Assembly: GCA_028023455.1 (NCBI GenBank)
Contig: JAQFVV010000288.1
Coordinates: forward strand, 1,032,341 to 1,096,340
Source of the DNA: Epiperipatus broadwayi
Taxonomy: Eukaryota > Onychophora > Udeonychophora > Euonychophora > Peripatidae
Direction of reading: 5' to 3'
Length of the DNA: 64,000 bases
The translations under genes and the position numbers were made by a program. Every line of letters begins with the position of its first letter. Within the stretch, counting starts at the first letter, position 1. Positions 49,887 to 60,948 of this stretch are shown one piece after another. The notes below the pieces were generated by a model that saw only the letters and a program-made list of their open reading frames with translations, searched no databases and was not told where the DNA came from.

Positions 49887-52851
49887 TTTAGATTTTTTTC
49901 TTTGTATCTTTTCTTTTTTATCCAGTTCTTTTTATATTTTACCAATTGAACATGTATTCATTGAAACATACATGGTCAGATACTTTAGATACATCTGTTT
50001 TCTCTCTTCTAATCATCAGTTTGGGTTCTTGCAAGCACTTTTCAATGAGACATCTGGTTTCACGAATATATGTTTCTTCCACCTTCACATGGTGATTTCA
50101 TAGATGCAGTGTTTTCTTTTTAGCATTTCAATTTTAGGTTTTGTAGATATTAGAACTTCTTATAGAATGATATGGCTCTGTAAAGCTGTTCTGATGTTAT
50201 ACTGATTGCAGATTTTCCTTAATTTGTCTGCTATTTTTGGAATATATGGGTAAACTACAGTACAAATATTTTTTTATTTAGATGGCTCTTTTTGTTGTCT
50301 ATTTAAGGTTTTCTTAATAACAACTGTTGGGTAATTGTTTTTCATAAGAGTTTGTTCTATATAGATCTTTTCCTCTTTCAAATCACATGGTTTCTGAACA
50401 AACATCTTTTGCTCTGTTCCATAGTGATTGTATAAATTCATGTTTTGTGTTTCTGTGGTGATTGTAAGTGTATGCTAGGTATTGTCTTGTATGTGTGGGT
50501 TTTTAGTAAACTGTAGTTTTGATTTTTCTATGAGGGAGTCTTGTCACAACAACAGCTAAATATGCCAATTTTTGTTCTTGTTCTGATTCTATTGTGAATT
50601 TAATTGTTGGGGATATGTTTTTGATGGGTTTCCAGTAATATTTCACCATGTGGACATACAAAAAATGTAACATCTATATAATGAAGACAAAGTTTAGGTG
50701 GTTATGGAGCAGTTTTTATGACTGTGGTTTCAAGTTCTTCCATGTAAATATTGCTAATTGAGGTGACAATGATTAGCCCATAGACATTTCCTTATTTTGC
50801 TGAAAAAATTCTGTGTTATATTCAAAATAGGATGTTTTTATGCAGAATGTTAATAGTTCCATTATACTATCAATAGGAAGACCTGTTCTAGTTTGTAACT
50901 ATTATCACCATTTAATCTTTCCTTACAATAGACAGTGCTTCTTCATATGGAACATTTATGAATAAACTTTTCAATTGAAAGCTATTTTCATATTTTTGAT
51001 TAAATATACTAAATGTCTAGAATCCCTGACAAAAACTGGATCTTGGTATGCCAAAGGAACTTAGAACGTTCAGAAGACAAATTTTGGCAAGGTGAATTTC
51101 TAGAACTAACAAAAGGTTTTAATGGAACATAATCCTTATGGATTTTAGATATATCATAAATATAAGGAATTTTGCTGAAATAGAGTATTATTTTACTTTT
51201 TTCTGAATCAGTGAAGAACCTGAAATGTTTTCTGAGTAATGCTTGTAACTTTGTTTCTGTACTGGGTATCGGATTTTTTGCACATTTCTATATTGACCTG
51301 CTGTGAGAAGTTATTTTATTTTGTTGTCATAATCAGTTGTATCCATTACAACTGTTACATTGGCTTGTCATCAGGGAGAAGAATTATAGATTTATCTACT
51401 TTGAGAGATTTAACTACTTTCCTCTCACTATAGGATATGTTTGATTTCAATTTTTGTTGTTTGACAAGTGTTCATTTTATTCTTTAGCATAATTCTGCTG
51501 CTTCTTCTAAAGGCAATACTCATATCACATGATGGAAATAGAACGATATAAAAATATAACTAAAACACCATCATCACAAACCTTTAGGCAACTCAAATAC
51601 TTTCCGTCTTTCTATAACCTCTCTCAAATGTCTTTTGAATCCTGCTTGTTCTTTGGATTGGTTATAATCCAAAATTGGTTGTAGGCTTGTAACTATTTTG
51701 ACAAAAAAATTTTATAGAACTGATAAAAGGTTTATAAGTCTGTAATTCCAAAAAAACCTTCTTTATAACTTGTTTTGTAAATATCAAAAATTACTACTGC
51801 ATTTTTCCAATTACTGGATTCATCCTTGTATATGTTTAGATATTTGGTATATAATTTTGTCAACAATTTTACTATATCTACTTCTCTTACGACATAGATT
51901 ATAATTCCGCTTTGGTAGTTTTCCTCTTTTTCTTTGATTAATTGCATATCACTTCTTCATTTAAAACGCTGTACAATTCAGAAGATATAACAATAATCAG
52001 AGATATTTTATTTCCTTATTTTTTATTGTTATATAAATTTTCATATAATCTTTTCCCACGTTTCAAATCATTTTTTTTGTAATAGTCCCATCTTTTCTTT
52101 TTATTGCAAAAACAAGTTTTCTAGTAATTCCAATTTGCTATTTTACATTTTTTAGACCTTCATTCCCTCAATAGTTTTCCTTGCTAATTCACAATTATAC
52201 TTTTTTACATCATTATTAACTCTTTTTCGTACTATTTTGCAAAATTCTAGGTATCCAATTTCTTTAATGAATTATTTTTTATATTTTCATATTCCTTTTT
52301 TTTATACATTACCTTGTCAGTAAAAAAAATTCTAATAAACTGCTGCTTCTTATCCAATTATTTTTGTTACAGCTCTTAATAGTGTATCAGTTAACTTCTT
52401 ATTGATTTCATTCAAATCTTGTCTATCTTTAAAATGTGTTAATATATTAATACGATTTGCAAATCCTAATTTAAATTTATTGGAATATTTCAGAAAGTTA
52501 GGAATATCAGCTGTGAGTATTGTTTTCCTTGATAATTTTTGACCCTCTAGTTTTACATTAACACATATCTTACATCTCAATTATCATTTTCTGTGTTGGA
52601 TTTATTGGGGACATTGCAATCTTCAAATACATATTTTCTATTAGTCAAAGTATAATCCAGTTTGCTGTACTTTTATTTGGTTTCTTCTACATATATTTCC
52701 ATTTAGAATTTTTTTCAAACAAAGTATTCATAATATACAGTTTTTATTTTTCTGCAAACTTACATTAATCTGTCTCTTCTCTTATTTCTGTCATTAAAAC
52801 CTAAATATAACCACAACACTTACGTCTTTATCCTTTACTAATTCTAACATT

Positions 52852-52965
52852 AAATTCTCCCGTAACAATTTTAAAATATTCTTTTTGTATCTTTGATTAA
52901 GTTAAATAAAATTCTCCCGTAACAATTTTAAAATATTCTTTTTGTATCTTTGATTAAGTTAAATA
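52852..52965. repeat. perfect 57 bp tandem duplication
   Basis: Two adjacent copies of a 57 bp unit that contains ATTCTCCCGTAACAATTTTA. They lie in the endonuclease part of the decayed LINE. Absence of differences means recent slippage or an assembly artefact. Confidence 0.9.
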
Positions 52966-53200
52966 ACTAATCATGTCATTTTGTTTGATACACCACCAAT
53001 TTCTCCAATATTATTCTTCCACTTTTTATTTCCAATAAATTCATCTTGACTTGTGCTTTCAATTGTTTGTGCGTTTATAGAAAAGTAGTATCCATTTATT
53101 AAATCAATAGTGATTTTAACCTTTTTTCTAATTTCACAAAAGTCTAGGAATCTTCCATTTAATATATTAGAAAACTATTTTTCCAACTCATGCAATCTTT

Positions 53201-53899
53201 CTTTTGAATGTGTTTGCAGTTATAGCATCTAAATAAAAAGTTCATTATCAAATAGCAGCCTGATTTCACAATCAGAAGATTTTTAGCCTCACTCTTTTAG
53301 CTACCAAATGCTGCCTTGGCTAGTGACCTTACATTTTCCTAGGAATAAGGGACGTGATTTAGTCTTATCTATCATGATTGTATATATATATGTTTGTGTG
53401 TGTGTGTGTGTCATAAAAAAATCCATGCACATTTTTTTTACCATCAAACAACTGAGAATAAAGACCATGGTGTTTCTTTTGATATTAAACTCAGAGGTAA
53501 ATAGCCAATAAACTCATCAAGCTGTTTGATCCATGTTTCTGAACAACTCATCAGTGCTTGTATATTATATGAGTAATAATATAGTAAGAACTGATGCAAT
53601 GACAATAATATATGAAATAGACATTAGGAAATTGTTCTCAGTTCCTTTACAGCCTCAAAGAGTCTTCTTTCAGTAAATATCAAACGCCTTTTTGCGGCTT
53701 ATGTATAACATACAGGTAATATATCACAACGTTTTCGTAATAGTTTTCTTTTCTATTTTTATTTGTGCTGCTGGCCTGACTAGCATCTAACATCGGAATT
53801 GTTTTCTATGGCTATTAAATGTAGATTTGTAAATGCTACAATTAAGATTACATTCTTGCTAACTAAGCATTTTTGTTTTGGATCTTAATAAAGCAAATT
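53201..53899. other. AT-rich DNA, no gene recognised
   Basis: Possible decayed 5' part of the LINE at its left side; a short (TG)n at 53393-53412. The 67-codon frame at 53308-53511 has no recognised motif. Confidence 0.45.
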
Positions 53900-54525
53900 T
53901 TATCTAATTATTCTGAGAATCTTGTTTCTTTTACAAAGGTAAGTGAGTAATTTTTCAAATTATTTATTATTGGAGTATAAGTAATTTTATTTTACAAATA
54001 AATTTTTTTAATTCGAGCAGAGATATATACAGGAAAGATAAAAAATATCAACATAGTGACATGAAAAGGAAAATCTAAAGTAATATTTTTATTATAATTT
54101 GTATTTTTTTTCATTTAGTATTGATATTCTATTATATTGTTTTGATTTATGAAATTAATGGATATATAATCTGATATTAAATTTTATTATGAATAAATAT
54201 ATCTTTTATAATATAAAACCCTGGTATACTTAATTCCATTGAGGATGTGCAAGATTAGTTTGCTTACAATGCATTCTAATGTCAAAAAGTCGAAGTTGTT
54301 TTATGATAGTTTTAGAAATAAAATATTGATAATTATTGTCATGTAAATTAAAGTTGATGTAAAAATAATCTATAATTGTAACGCTTGGTAAAAGCTATTT
54401 TTCAAATAGTATTAAGCCGTCCATTTTGCAAATAATTCTTTCACTCAGTTTTATATTTAAATATATTTAGTGTTTTAAACATTTGCAAGTTTAATAATCT
54501 CTTTACATACAATACTTTTTTTGAT
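53900..54525 (+). repeat. unclassified repeat unit A, copy 2 (right part)
   Basis: Matches the right portion of copy 1 (about 38340-38905), best at 54448-54510. Order and orientation agree with it being the continuation of 46000-47850 beyond the inserted LINE complex. Confidence 0.5.
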
Positions 54526-54570
54526 TTTTCTGTTGTATTATATATGTATAATTCAGTTGTGCTATCTATT

Positions 54571-54705
54571 AAATAAATACAAAATCTATCAAGCATTGGT
54601 GGTCGAGAGGTCAGCGACCGCAACTTTACAAGCAGTTGTCCCGTGTTAGCGGGTTCGCTTACCGGCTGATGCTATGACACATGAGAAAAAATAAATACAA
54701 AATCT
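54571..54705 (+). mobile_element. tRNA-like retroposon with 17 bp target duplication
   Basis: AAATAAATACAAAATCT occurs perfectly at 54571-54587 and 54689-54705. The roughly 100 bp between starts at 54588 and ends in a short A-rich tail. The insert has a tRNA-like 5' box (GTGGTCGAGAGGTCAGCGACC) and a B box (GGGTTCGCTTACC). Its ends AGCATTG and CTGATGCT can pair as a seven-base acceptor stem with wobbles, the layout of a long-variable-arm (Ser/Leu-type) tRNA. The target duplication shows it arrived by LINE-style retroposition, so it is a minimal SINE or tRNA retropseudogene. Confidence 0.75.
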
Positions 54706-55439
54706 GAGTAAATAGAATAGGTAAAAGGTTATCTTTTTACATAGCTCTTTTACTTATACTGTTTTATTCACACTTGGTGGTTGTTTGATAGGCAGCGCTG
54801 TTGAATTTTACTAAGATTTAAAATTTTCAAATACTATTATGCAACTGATTTATTTCATATAAATGTATGTGTGTGAAATAGATTCAAAGCATATTGCTAG
54901 CTAAAAATTCAAATGTAAACTGTCCATCACTTCCTCGACTCCAATTTTTTTCTAAATAACGCTGCAAGAGTAATCATAAAATCTGTATTTAGTAGCACAA
55001 TTAAAAGATTACCTCTTGATTATATATTGAAATATAGACTTATTCAAACAAGGAGCATGACATTTAAATTAACAAAGATCTTAAATTGCTCAGGTACAAA
55101 CATATTTAATAATACCGCTATTCACGGCTAGGCTATCTACATTCCATTTTCTCTATAATTGTTTTTTTTAAAACTTGTATCTAGGTGCTATGTTTAGAAA
55201 TAATATAAAAAGAACTAAATTGTTCTGGGTTTAGAAATAATTAAAAAGAGAACTAAATAATTTAAGAGAGTTAAAAACTTGTATTTATTTTCATTTGACC
55301 TGTATTTTATTCGTTATTTAAAAGATTATATTGTTTTCTTGGCATACACTCAAAGTATATAGAGATTACAACTTATTCATAATAGCACAAAATTATTCTT
55401 CTGTCATTTTGGAGATGCTTATAGTGCTAATGACTTAGG
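54706..55439. other. AT-rich DNA, no gene recognised
   Basis: A tandem pair of about 40 bp (TTTAGAAATAAT...AACTAAAT) lies at about 55189-55263. Otherwise nothing is evident. Confidence 0.5.
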
Positions 55440-56000
55440 TTCTTTCTCATTTGAAACCATATGAGTGTAAATATTTTATGAGTGATAATCTTTTTATATC
55501 TCTAAAGGTACTTAATTTGTTGAAAAAAATATTTATATGACTTCCTTGGTTATGCTTATACATAAAAGAGCATCTTGTACACCATAACCCATATAATATA
55601 AATGTGTTTCTGATGATGTCAGCAAAAACATCCTTTGAATATAAGTTAAACAATGAGTTTATATTCGTATTTGAATAGTTAAATAGCCTAAAAAAATTTG
55701 CATGAATGCTATTAAAACAAGCACATTCAAAGAAGAAGTGGGTTGGTTTTATGTATCTCTATGGCAAAACCGACTCTTCAACATTTCTGAAATGTCTTTT
55801 GAATATGAAGAAATGCAATGTAGGTAGATAATGTGGGTTTAATTTGATTAGGAAATCAAAGAATGTTGGTTCAAGTGACCAAAATCTAAATTTCCTAATA
55901 AGTTGCTTGATATTTAATTTTAGTACTCTTTCCTCCATTGTACCTTTTAATTATTGATTGGGTAATTTCATAAACATCCCAGGGTTTGAATTGTTAACAA
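55440..56000 (-). pseudogene. possible LINE C-terminal remnant
   Basis: Minus-strand translation gives LKLNIKQLIRKFRFWSLEP, then after a stop KPTHFFFECACFNS. This resembles the C-terminal 'HLFFECP' zinc-knuckle region of non-LTR retrotransposons. A 68-codon frame ILYGLWCTRCSFMYKH...SLIKYLHSYGFK follows at 55653-55447, similar in texture to the 'LW..R' tail found after that knuckle. Stops and a shift separate the parts. No reverse transcriptase was identified upstream, so the assignment is tentative. Confidence 0.45.
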
Positions 56001-56434
56001 AAAGCGAAACTTGGAATTATAAGACATTAGTGTTTAAAATATCCAATAGCTGGGGATGGTGTGCAAATTGGTATTATTTTTACCACAAACTCTAAATGGG
56101 AGCATAATTTTACACAAAAGGAGATTAAATTTACAATTCTTTATATTTAAAATAAATTAAAATTATGAAATCCTAAGCTACTTTTTATTAATGGTAAAGA
56201 TGCCTTACATAAATGGATGCTAATGGATGACACCAGAAAGATTTTTTACACATAGAATATATTAGAAAAGGGTTTGTGAATAGTATGATGGTAGAAACAG
56301 ATGTAATCTTTATAATAATAAGTTAATTGGGTTGTTTTCTACTCCGTATTGCCAGCCGCGTGATGGTGTTGATGCTAATCAAAAACACATACATTCCGGG
56401 GGATCTGTGATTTTTATCTATATAAATATTGGCT

Positions 56435-56880
56435 TTGTTAGTGTGTATATATATAAAAAAAGTACTGTTCTTTAAATACTACATTTTAAAATGATGATAC
56501 CTGACTATTTTGCAATTTTTTTTGGACAGTAATGAATCAGAAAGTGAATTGTTTTTGTTAGTGTATAGATATCAAAAGCCGTAATATTATTGAAATACTA
56601 AAATTTAAAATGATGCCCGAATTAACTTTTTTTTTGGTATTAACAGTAATTAATCAGAAAATTGTGGGTTTTATTTTCTTTGTGTATATATATATATAGA
56701 AATAGTTACGGTCTTTTTTTAATAGAAAATAAGACGCAATTCTACATTATTCAATTTAGCCACAACATTTAAAAATTCACACTCAATTTTCAAATGATAC
56801 CCAACTAATTTCCATTTTTGGGGAAAGTAATTAATCAGAAAGTGGGTTCTTTTTGCTAATGTGTATAAATAAAAAGGTAC
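56435..56880. repeat. degenerate tandem repeat, about 3 units of 120-180 bp
   Basis: Each unit contains GTGTATA(TA)n, then AAATGATG or AATGAT(A)CC, then AGTAAT(G/T)AATCAGAAA(G/A)T and a TTTTTGTTAGTGTAT-like string. At least three diverged copies are visible. Confidence 0.7.
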
Positions 56881-57984
56881 CATCCAATTCATATTTCATT
56901 TGATGGGGTTCAAATATTCTAGAAAGCATATGATGGTGATCAGAATTTCACTGTTTATATATCTTGCTGTGACATGTTGAGTTTTCAGATTGGTGTCTAA
57001 ATAGTAAAGTTGATGGTGTTCACAGCATAGATGGGTTGATAACATTTTGAATTAAATTTGATTTCGGCAGTTACAACTCCATAGGTGATGACTTTTTTTC
57101 CCTGGTGTAACTTCACTAGGAATGCACAGTTGTATGTGTTTCTATAAATGTCATTAATAAAAGTTCTTGGGTGAATTGAAAAGCAAGGTATTTGCTGTGG
57201 ATGATCTCAAATTAAAAATGATCTATTCTCTGGCTAAACTTGGAAATGCTCATGAAATATTGAATAGTGTAAAGTTGTTTTTGAGATTTTTTAATTTAGA
57301 AACACTTAATTATTTGGGTGTAAATTCATGGTTTTAATTTAGCTTTCTATTTTTTAAGCTATTATCATTTAATGCTTTGACTTTGATGGTGGCAGATTCT
57401 TTTGTTCGAACCGCAAGTTCATTTTTCCAGTCAAAAATTGTATATCTTGGTAAGCCAATGAGAGTTTTTGATCTGATTTTCAAAAAGAAGGTCGTTTGTT
57501 TATATCTTTTGCTAATCACCAAAACAAGGTTGTTCTATTTCAACATGAATTTGATGTTTTCAAACAACAAGTTCCTGTTCTTGCATTTTATGAATTATTT
57601 ACATCATTTGTTATAGTCATATATAACAGATTAATAACAACGAAGATCTTTATTATTTATTTCTTTTAAGTATTTTTTTATTTTCTCGTTTTGCGTCTAA
57701 ACTTGATCATCCTTTCCTTCTTTTGTTGCAATGTGTGAATTAAGCAACAATTGTCAAGAGGTTTTTAAGTGTCTGTATTTTTAGATAGCATATTTGTTAT
57801 ATATTTATTGAATGTTTAATTATATATATAAACATTTAATTATGAAAACACGGTACTTGAGTATTAATCCTTCAATATACAAGAGATAGGAGACTTTTCA
57901 CATCCGTTGTAATCTTGCGATGATATCAAATTGGAAGAAAATAAATCATGCGATGTATATTGAAAAGATCTGAAAAGGTGATTT
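56881..57984. other. AT-rich DNA, possible decayed coding matter
   Basis: A less biased minus-strand stretch at 57030-57522 yields short fragments including a 62-codon frame at 57334-57522. I cannot assign them; they might be the upstream part of the LINE remnant at 55.4 kb. Confidence 0.35.
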
Positions 57985-60160
57985 AGGTTTTTCAAAACGT
58001 GCTTTGATTGTTATTATTTTGTGTTATTTATCATTTTCAGTGATTTCTTTTTCAAAGCGTACTTTGATTGTTATTATTTTGCTTTATTTATAGTTGTCAG
58101 TTGCAAAAACATTCTCTTTTTCAAAACTCTTGGAAAACGTTTGTTTTTTTTTTTTGTTGTTGTTGTTGAAAGATTTTGATTAGTATTCTTTTTTTCCGTT
58201 CAGTTCATTTGATTTAAATTTAATGAGTGTAAGTAGTTTTTGTATTTTCATTGTGTTTTCATAATTTTGTAAGTAATGTGTGTGTTTTTTTTGTATTTGG
58301 AAATAGTTCAAAATGATGACAATTTGGAAGCTGATGCTTACCGAATTGAATGTATTCGTTGTTTTTGTATTTACCAAAAAGTATAGGTTAATAAATATTT
58401 TTCTACAAATTTTTCCACCTGTATGAAAAGCTGTAATTAATAAAAATCTTATAATTTATATTTCTTTATCGTTCCGAATTATTTTTTTGTTTTGTTTACT
58501 TTTTTTTTTTACAAAAAAAAAAAAATCCGTTTCTTAGTATTTTTCTGAAAAAGATCTCGACACACTTTGCAAGCATTTTGGCGTGAAAATTTCCACTTGG
58601 TGTGTCCACATTCGATGGTAATGTCAAATTTGAATTGGATTTTTTTAAATGCGATTAATTCTTGTTATTTATTACAGTTTAAGTAGCATGTGTGTATATT
58701 TTACCTGTGTTTGTAAGTATCATTTACAAAAAATTAAAATTTAGAGATTGTTTTATTGTAAAGTAATGTACATTGGGGAATTGATTCAATCTATTTTCAC
58801 CGAGGCAGAGAAAGTATACTTTTTATGGTCTTCAATGTTGTTTTTTATTAAATCTCTATCTTCTTCAGTTTGGTTGTTTGAATGCTAGCAAAGGTGTATA
58901 TTTTATCTGTTTTTATAAGGTGTATATTTTATCTATTTTTATAAATCAATATTATTTAAACACAATTATATTTTAGTGATTGTATGTGAAATTAACATTG
59001 GGGAGTTGATTTGATATATTTTCACCGGGATGTAGTCTTTTATGATATAAAATTTATGGTTTAAAATGTTGTCGAATATTACTGCACCAAATCATATATA
59101 TGTTTACAATTTTTTAGTGTGTATTAATTTTAGTCCTGCAATACAAAATTAGACTTGCTGTAACTTTTCACATTCATGTCAACCTGCTGTATTTTTATAA
59201 ATCTTTGTGAAAATATCATGTACAAGGTCATGGATGTACAAGTTACTTTTTGCACAAAAAAATCTGGCCCAAAATATTGTATATAACATCCATGTACACA
59301 GTATTTTGATCAGATCACAAGATTTACAAAGTTATCAACAGATTAATATGAATGTAAAAAGGCCAGAAAGTCTAATAGTGTATTGCAGGATTAATACTCA
59401 ATTACCAAAAACAAGTAGTCATTTGTTAATATGTTTTATTTGATTATTATTCTTATTATATCTATAGCTTGCTTTCTATTTTGGGTACCTGGATATTATT
59501 CCTGCAACATAGAAAAGATAAGATGACTTTTCACATATGCGATAGAGGATGAAGGCACATGTCAGCCAAACCTATTATATACATGTATTTTGGAGATTGC
59601 TGATTCAGAAGTTTACATTTTAAAGTTACTTGTTATTGTGAATTTGTTTTATCATTTTTAATTTCAACTTTATTTAGTTATTTACGTATGTGTTTTGATT
59701 TTGGGTTGTTTTTTTTTCAATTTCAACTTTGTTATTGACTTCTACTTTTTTTTGAATCTTTGTCAAAAAACTATCTGATCAAAGTGCTGCAATTTACAGT
59801 TATGTTTCTATTTATTAATTGAAATAATACATTGACTCTGTTATTACTGCTGTCGTTTCTTTTTTACCTGATTAGGGTGCTGCAATTTACAAATATTTCT
59901 CGAGTCTAAAACCTATCTTCTCAAAGTGTTGCAATTTATGATTATTTGTTCTGTCTAAAAACAATCTGATCAAAGTGATGCGATTTACAGTTGTTTCTAT
60001 TTATGGTAATAATTGAATTAATACGTTGACACTCTTATTACAGCTGTTGTTTTTTTTATCTGATCAAAGTGCTGCAATTTACAGTTATTTCTCCAGTCAA
60101 ACTGATCATAGTGTTACAATTTACAGTTATTCTTCTATTTTTTAATTCAATTGATACGTT
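57985..60160. repeat. cluster of degenerate tandem repeats
   Basis: Three families are visible. A TTCAAA(A/G)CGT(G/A)CTTTGATTGTTATTATTTTG pair lies at about 57991-58095. A pair of about 280 bp at about 58690-59035 shares ACATTGGGGA(A/G)TTGATT and ATTTTCACCG. Five or six units built on TGATCAAAGTGCTGCAATTTACA lie at 59775-60130. Recurrent ACTTTTCACAT strings (about 57893, 59165, 59531) link the cluster with the inverted pair at 60.6 kb. Confidence 0.65.
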
Positions 60161-60599
60161 AACTTTCCTGCTCAATATGCAAGAACTCCATTTCAAGATT
60201 TTAACTACACCAGATGTTTTATTTCAGATTTCAGTAAGTAGTCTCTGTGTGTACGTTTAATGTTTTGTGATGTGATTTTAAAAACTATTTGTACAAATTT
60301 TGGTATTAATTCTTTGTTGAAAATCAATCAATTCAATTTAGTTTGAAAGCATTTCTGCCCTAAGTGTATATTTCATTGAATAGTTTTTTTCTTTTACTTT
60401 TAGAAAAATATATTTGTGTTGAGTTAATTTCGTTCAACAAAATGGATCACGTATGGCTTCATTTGTAGACATTTTTCTGAAATTGATAGAATAAAGTGAA
60501 AAAATTTGGTTGTTTGTGTCCGTCTATTGTGTCCGTCTACATTGCATATAAGTACATGTATGTCTCCTATAATATTAATTTTTGTGTATTTTTTTACAA

Positions 60600-60800
60600 T
60601 TATTGGGTATTATTCCTACAACTAAGAAAGAAAAAAGAACTTTTCATATTCGTATCAAAGCATTGCTAACTTTTTAATGTTTGATATTGCCAAAATAACA
60701 CCTTATAAAAGGTAGCAGTGTATTGATACAAATGTGAAAAGTTGTCATATTTTTCCTTAGTTGCAGGAATAATTCCCAAGTACCTTATTTTGTATAGAGA
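60600..60800. repeat. inverted repeat (hairpin) with an ACTTTTCACAT-type core
   Basis: About 60605-60656 and 60727-60790 are imperfect reverse complements. They share TATTATTCCT(A/G)CAACTAAG and ACTTTTCA(T/C)AT(T)CGTATCAA, with a loop of about 70 bp. A third, direct copy lies at about 59478-59545. Confidence 0.65.
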
Positions 60801-60878
60801 ATGTTGTTATTGTTGGTGTCTGGTTTGAATTAGATAAGGGTGTTATTAATAGTTTTGGTGCGGTATAAGCCCGTGTCT

Positions 60879-60881
<3 letters not shown>

Positions 60882-60946
<65 letters not shown>
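60882..60946. repeat. (TA)n microsatellite
   Basis: About 65 bp of uninterrupted TA dinucleotides. Confidence 0.95.

Positions 60947-60948
<2 letters not shown>

Larger units (their letters stand above)
49520..51620 (-). pseudogene. decayed Penelope-like element nested in the LINE
   Basis: Minus-strand pieces, broken by stops and frameshifts, follow Penelope order. KVVKSLKVDKSIILLPDDKP at about 51425-51360 matches the start of the RT. A block around 50960-50740 includes EFFQQ-like, ISNIYMEELE and LHYIDVTFFV (degenerate motif C). EILLETHQKHI follows near 50640-50610. A C-terminal stretch at about 50100-50000 includes (K/N)HIFVKPDVSLKSA, equivalent to the YIG...SLK.R part of GIY-YIG. It lies between the two halves of the LINE RT, so it inserted after the LINE. 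It is clearly older than and distinct from the 42 kb pair. Confidence 0.7.
47960..53200 (-). pseudogene. decayed RTE-type LINE, interrupted
   Basis: Reading down the minus strand gives recognisable pieces in the right order. First is an endonuclease-like segment (about 53100-52760, REFNVRI and related strings). A 76-codon linker frame follows at 52580-52350. Early RT is at 51947-51630 (SSNWKNAVVIF, YKIF, DYNQSKEQAGF). Later RT is at about 49500-49050, with motif A-like strings around LWIMNRYLI/VDYEQ in shifted frames, a GDSIS block and motif C LEFADDVMFF at about 49175. A C-terminal block at about 48330-48000 reads ITDVLK, then PHMGWMEEIS and GETFIL. Order and motifs match RTE-like LINEs. Multiple stops and frameshifts show it is dead. 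The RT is split by a second retroelement at 49520-51620. Confidence 0.7.
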
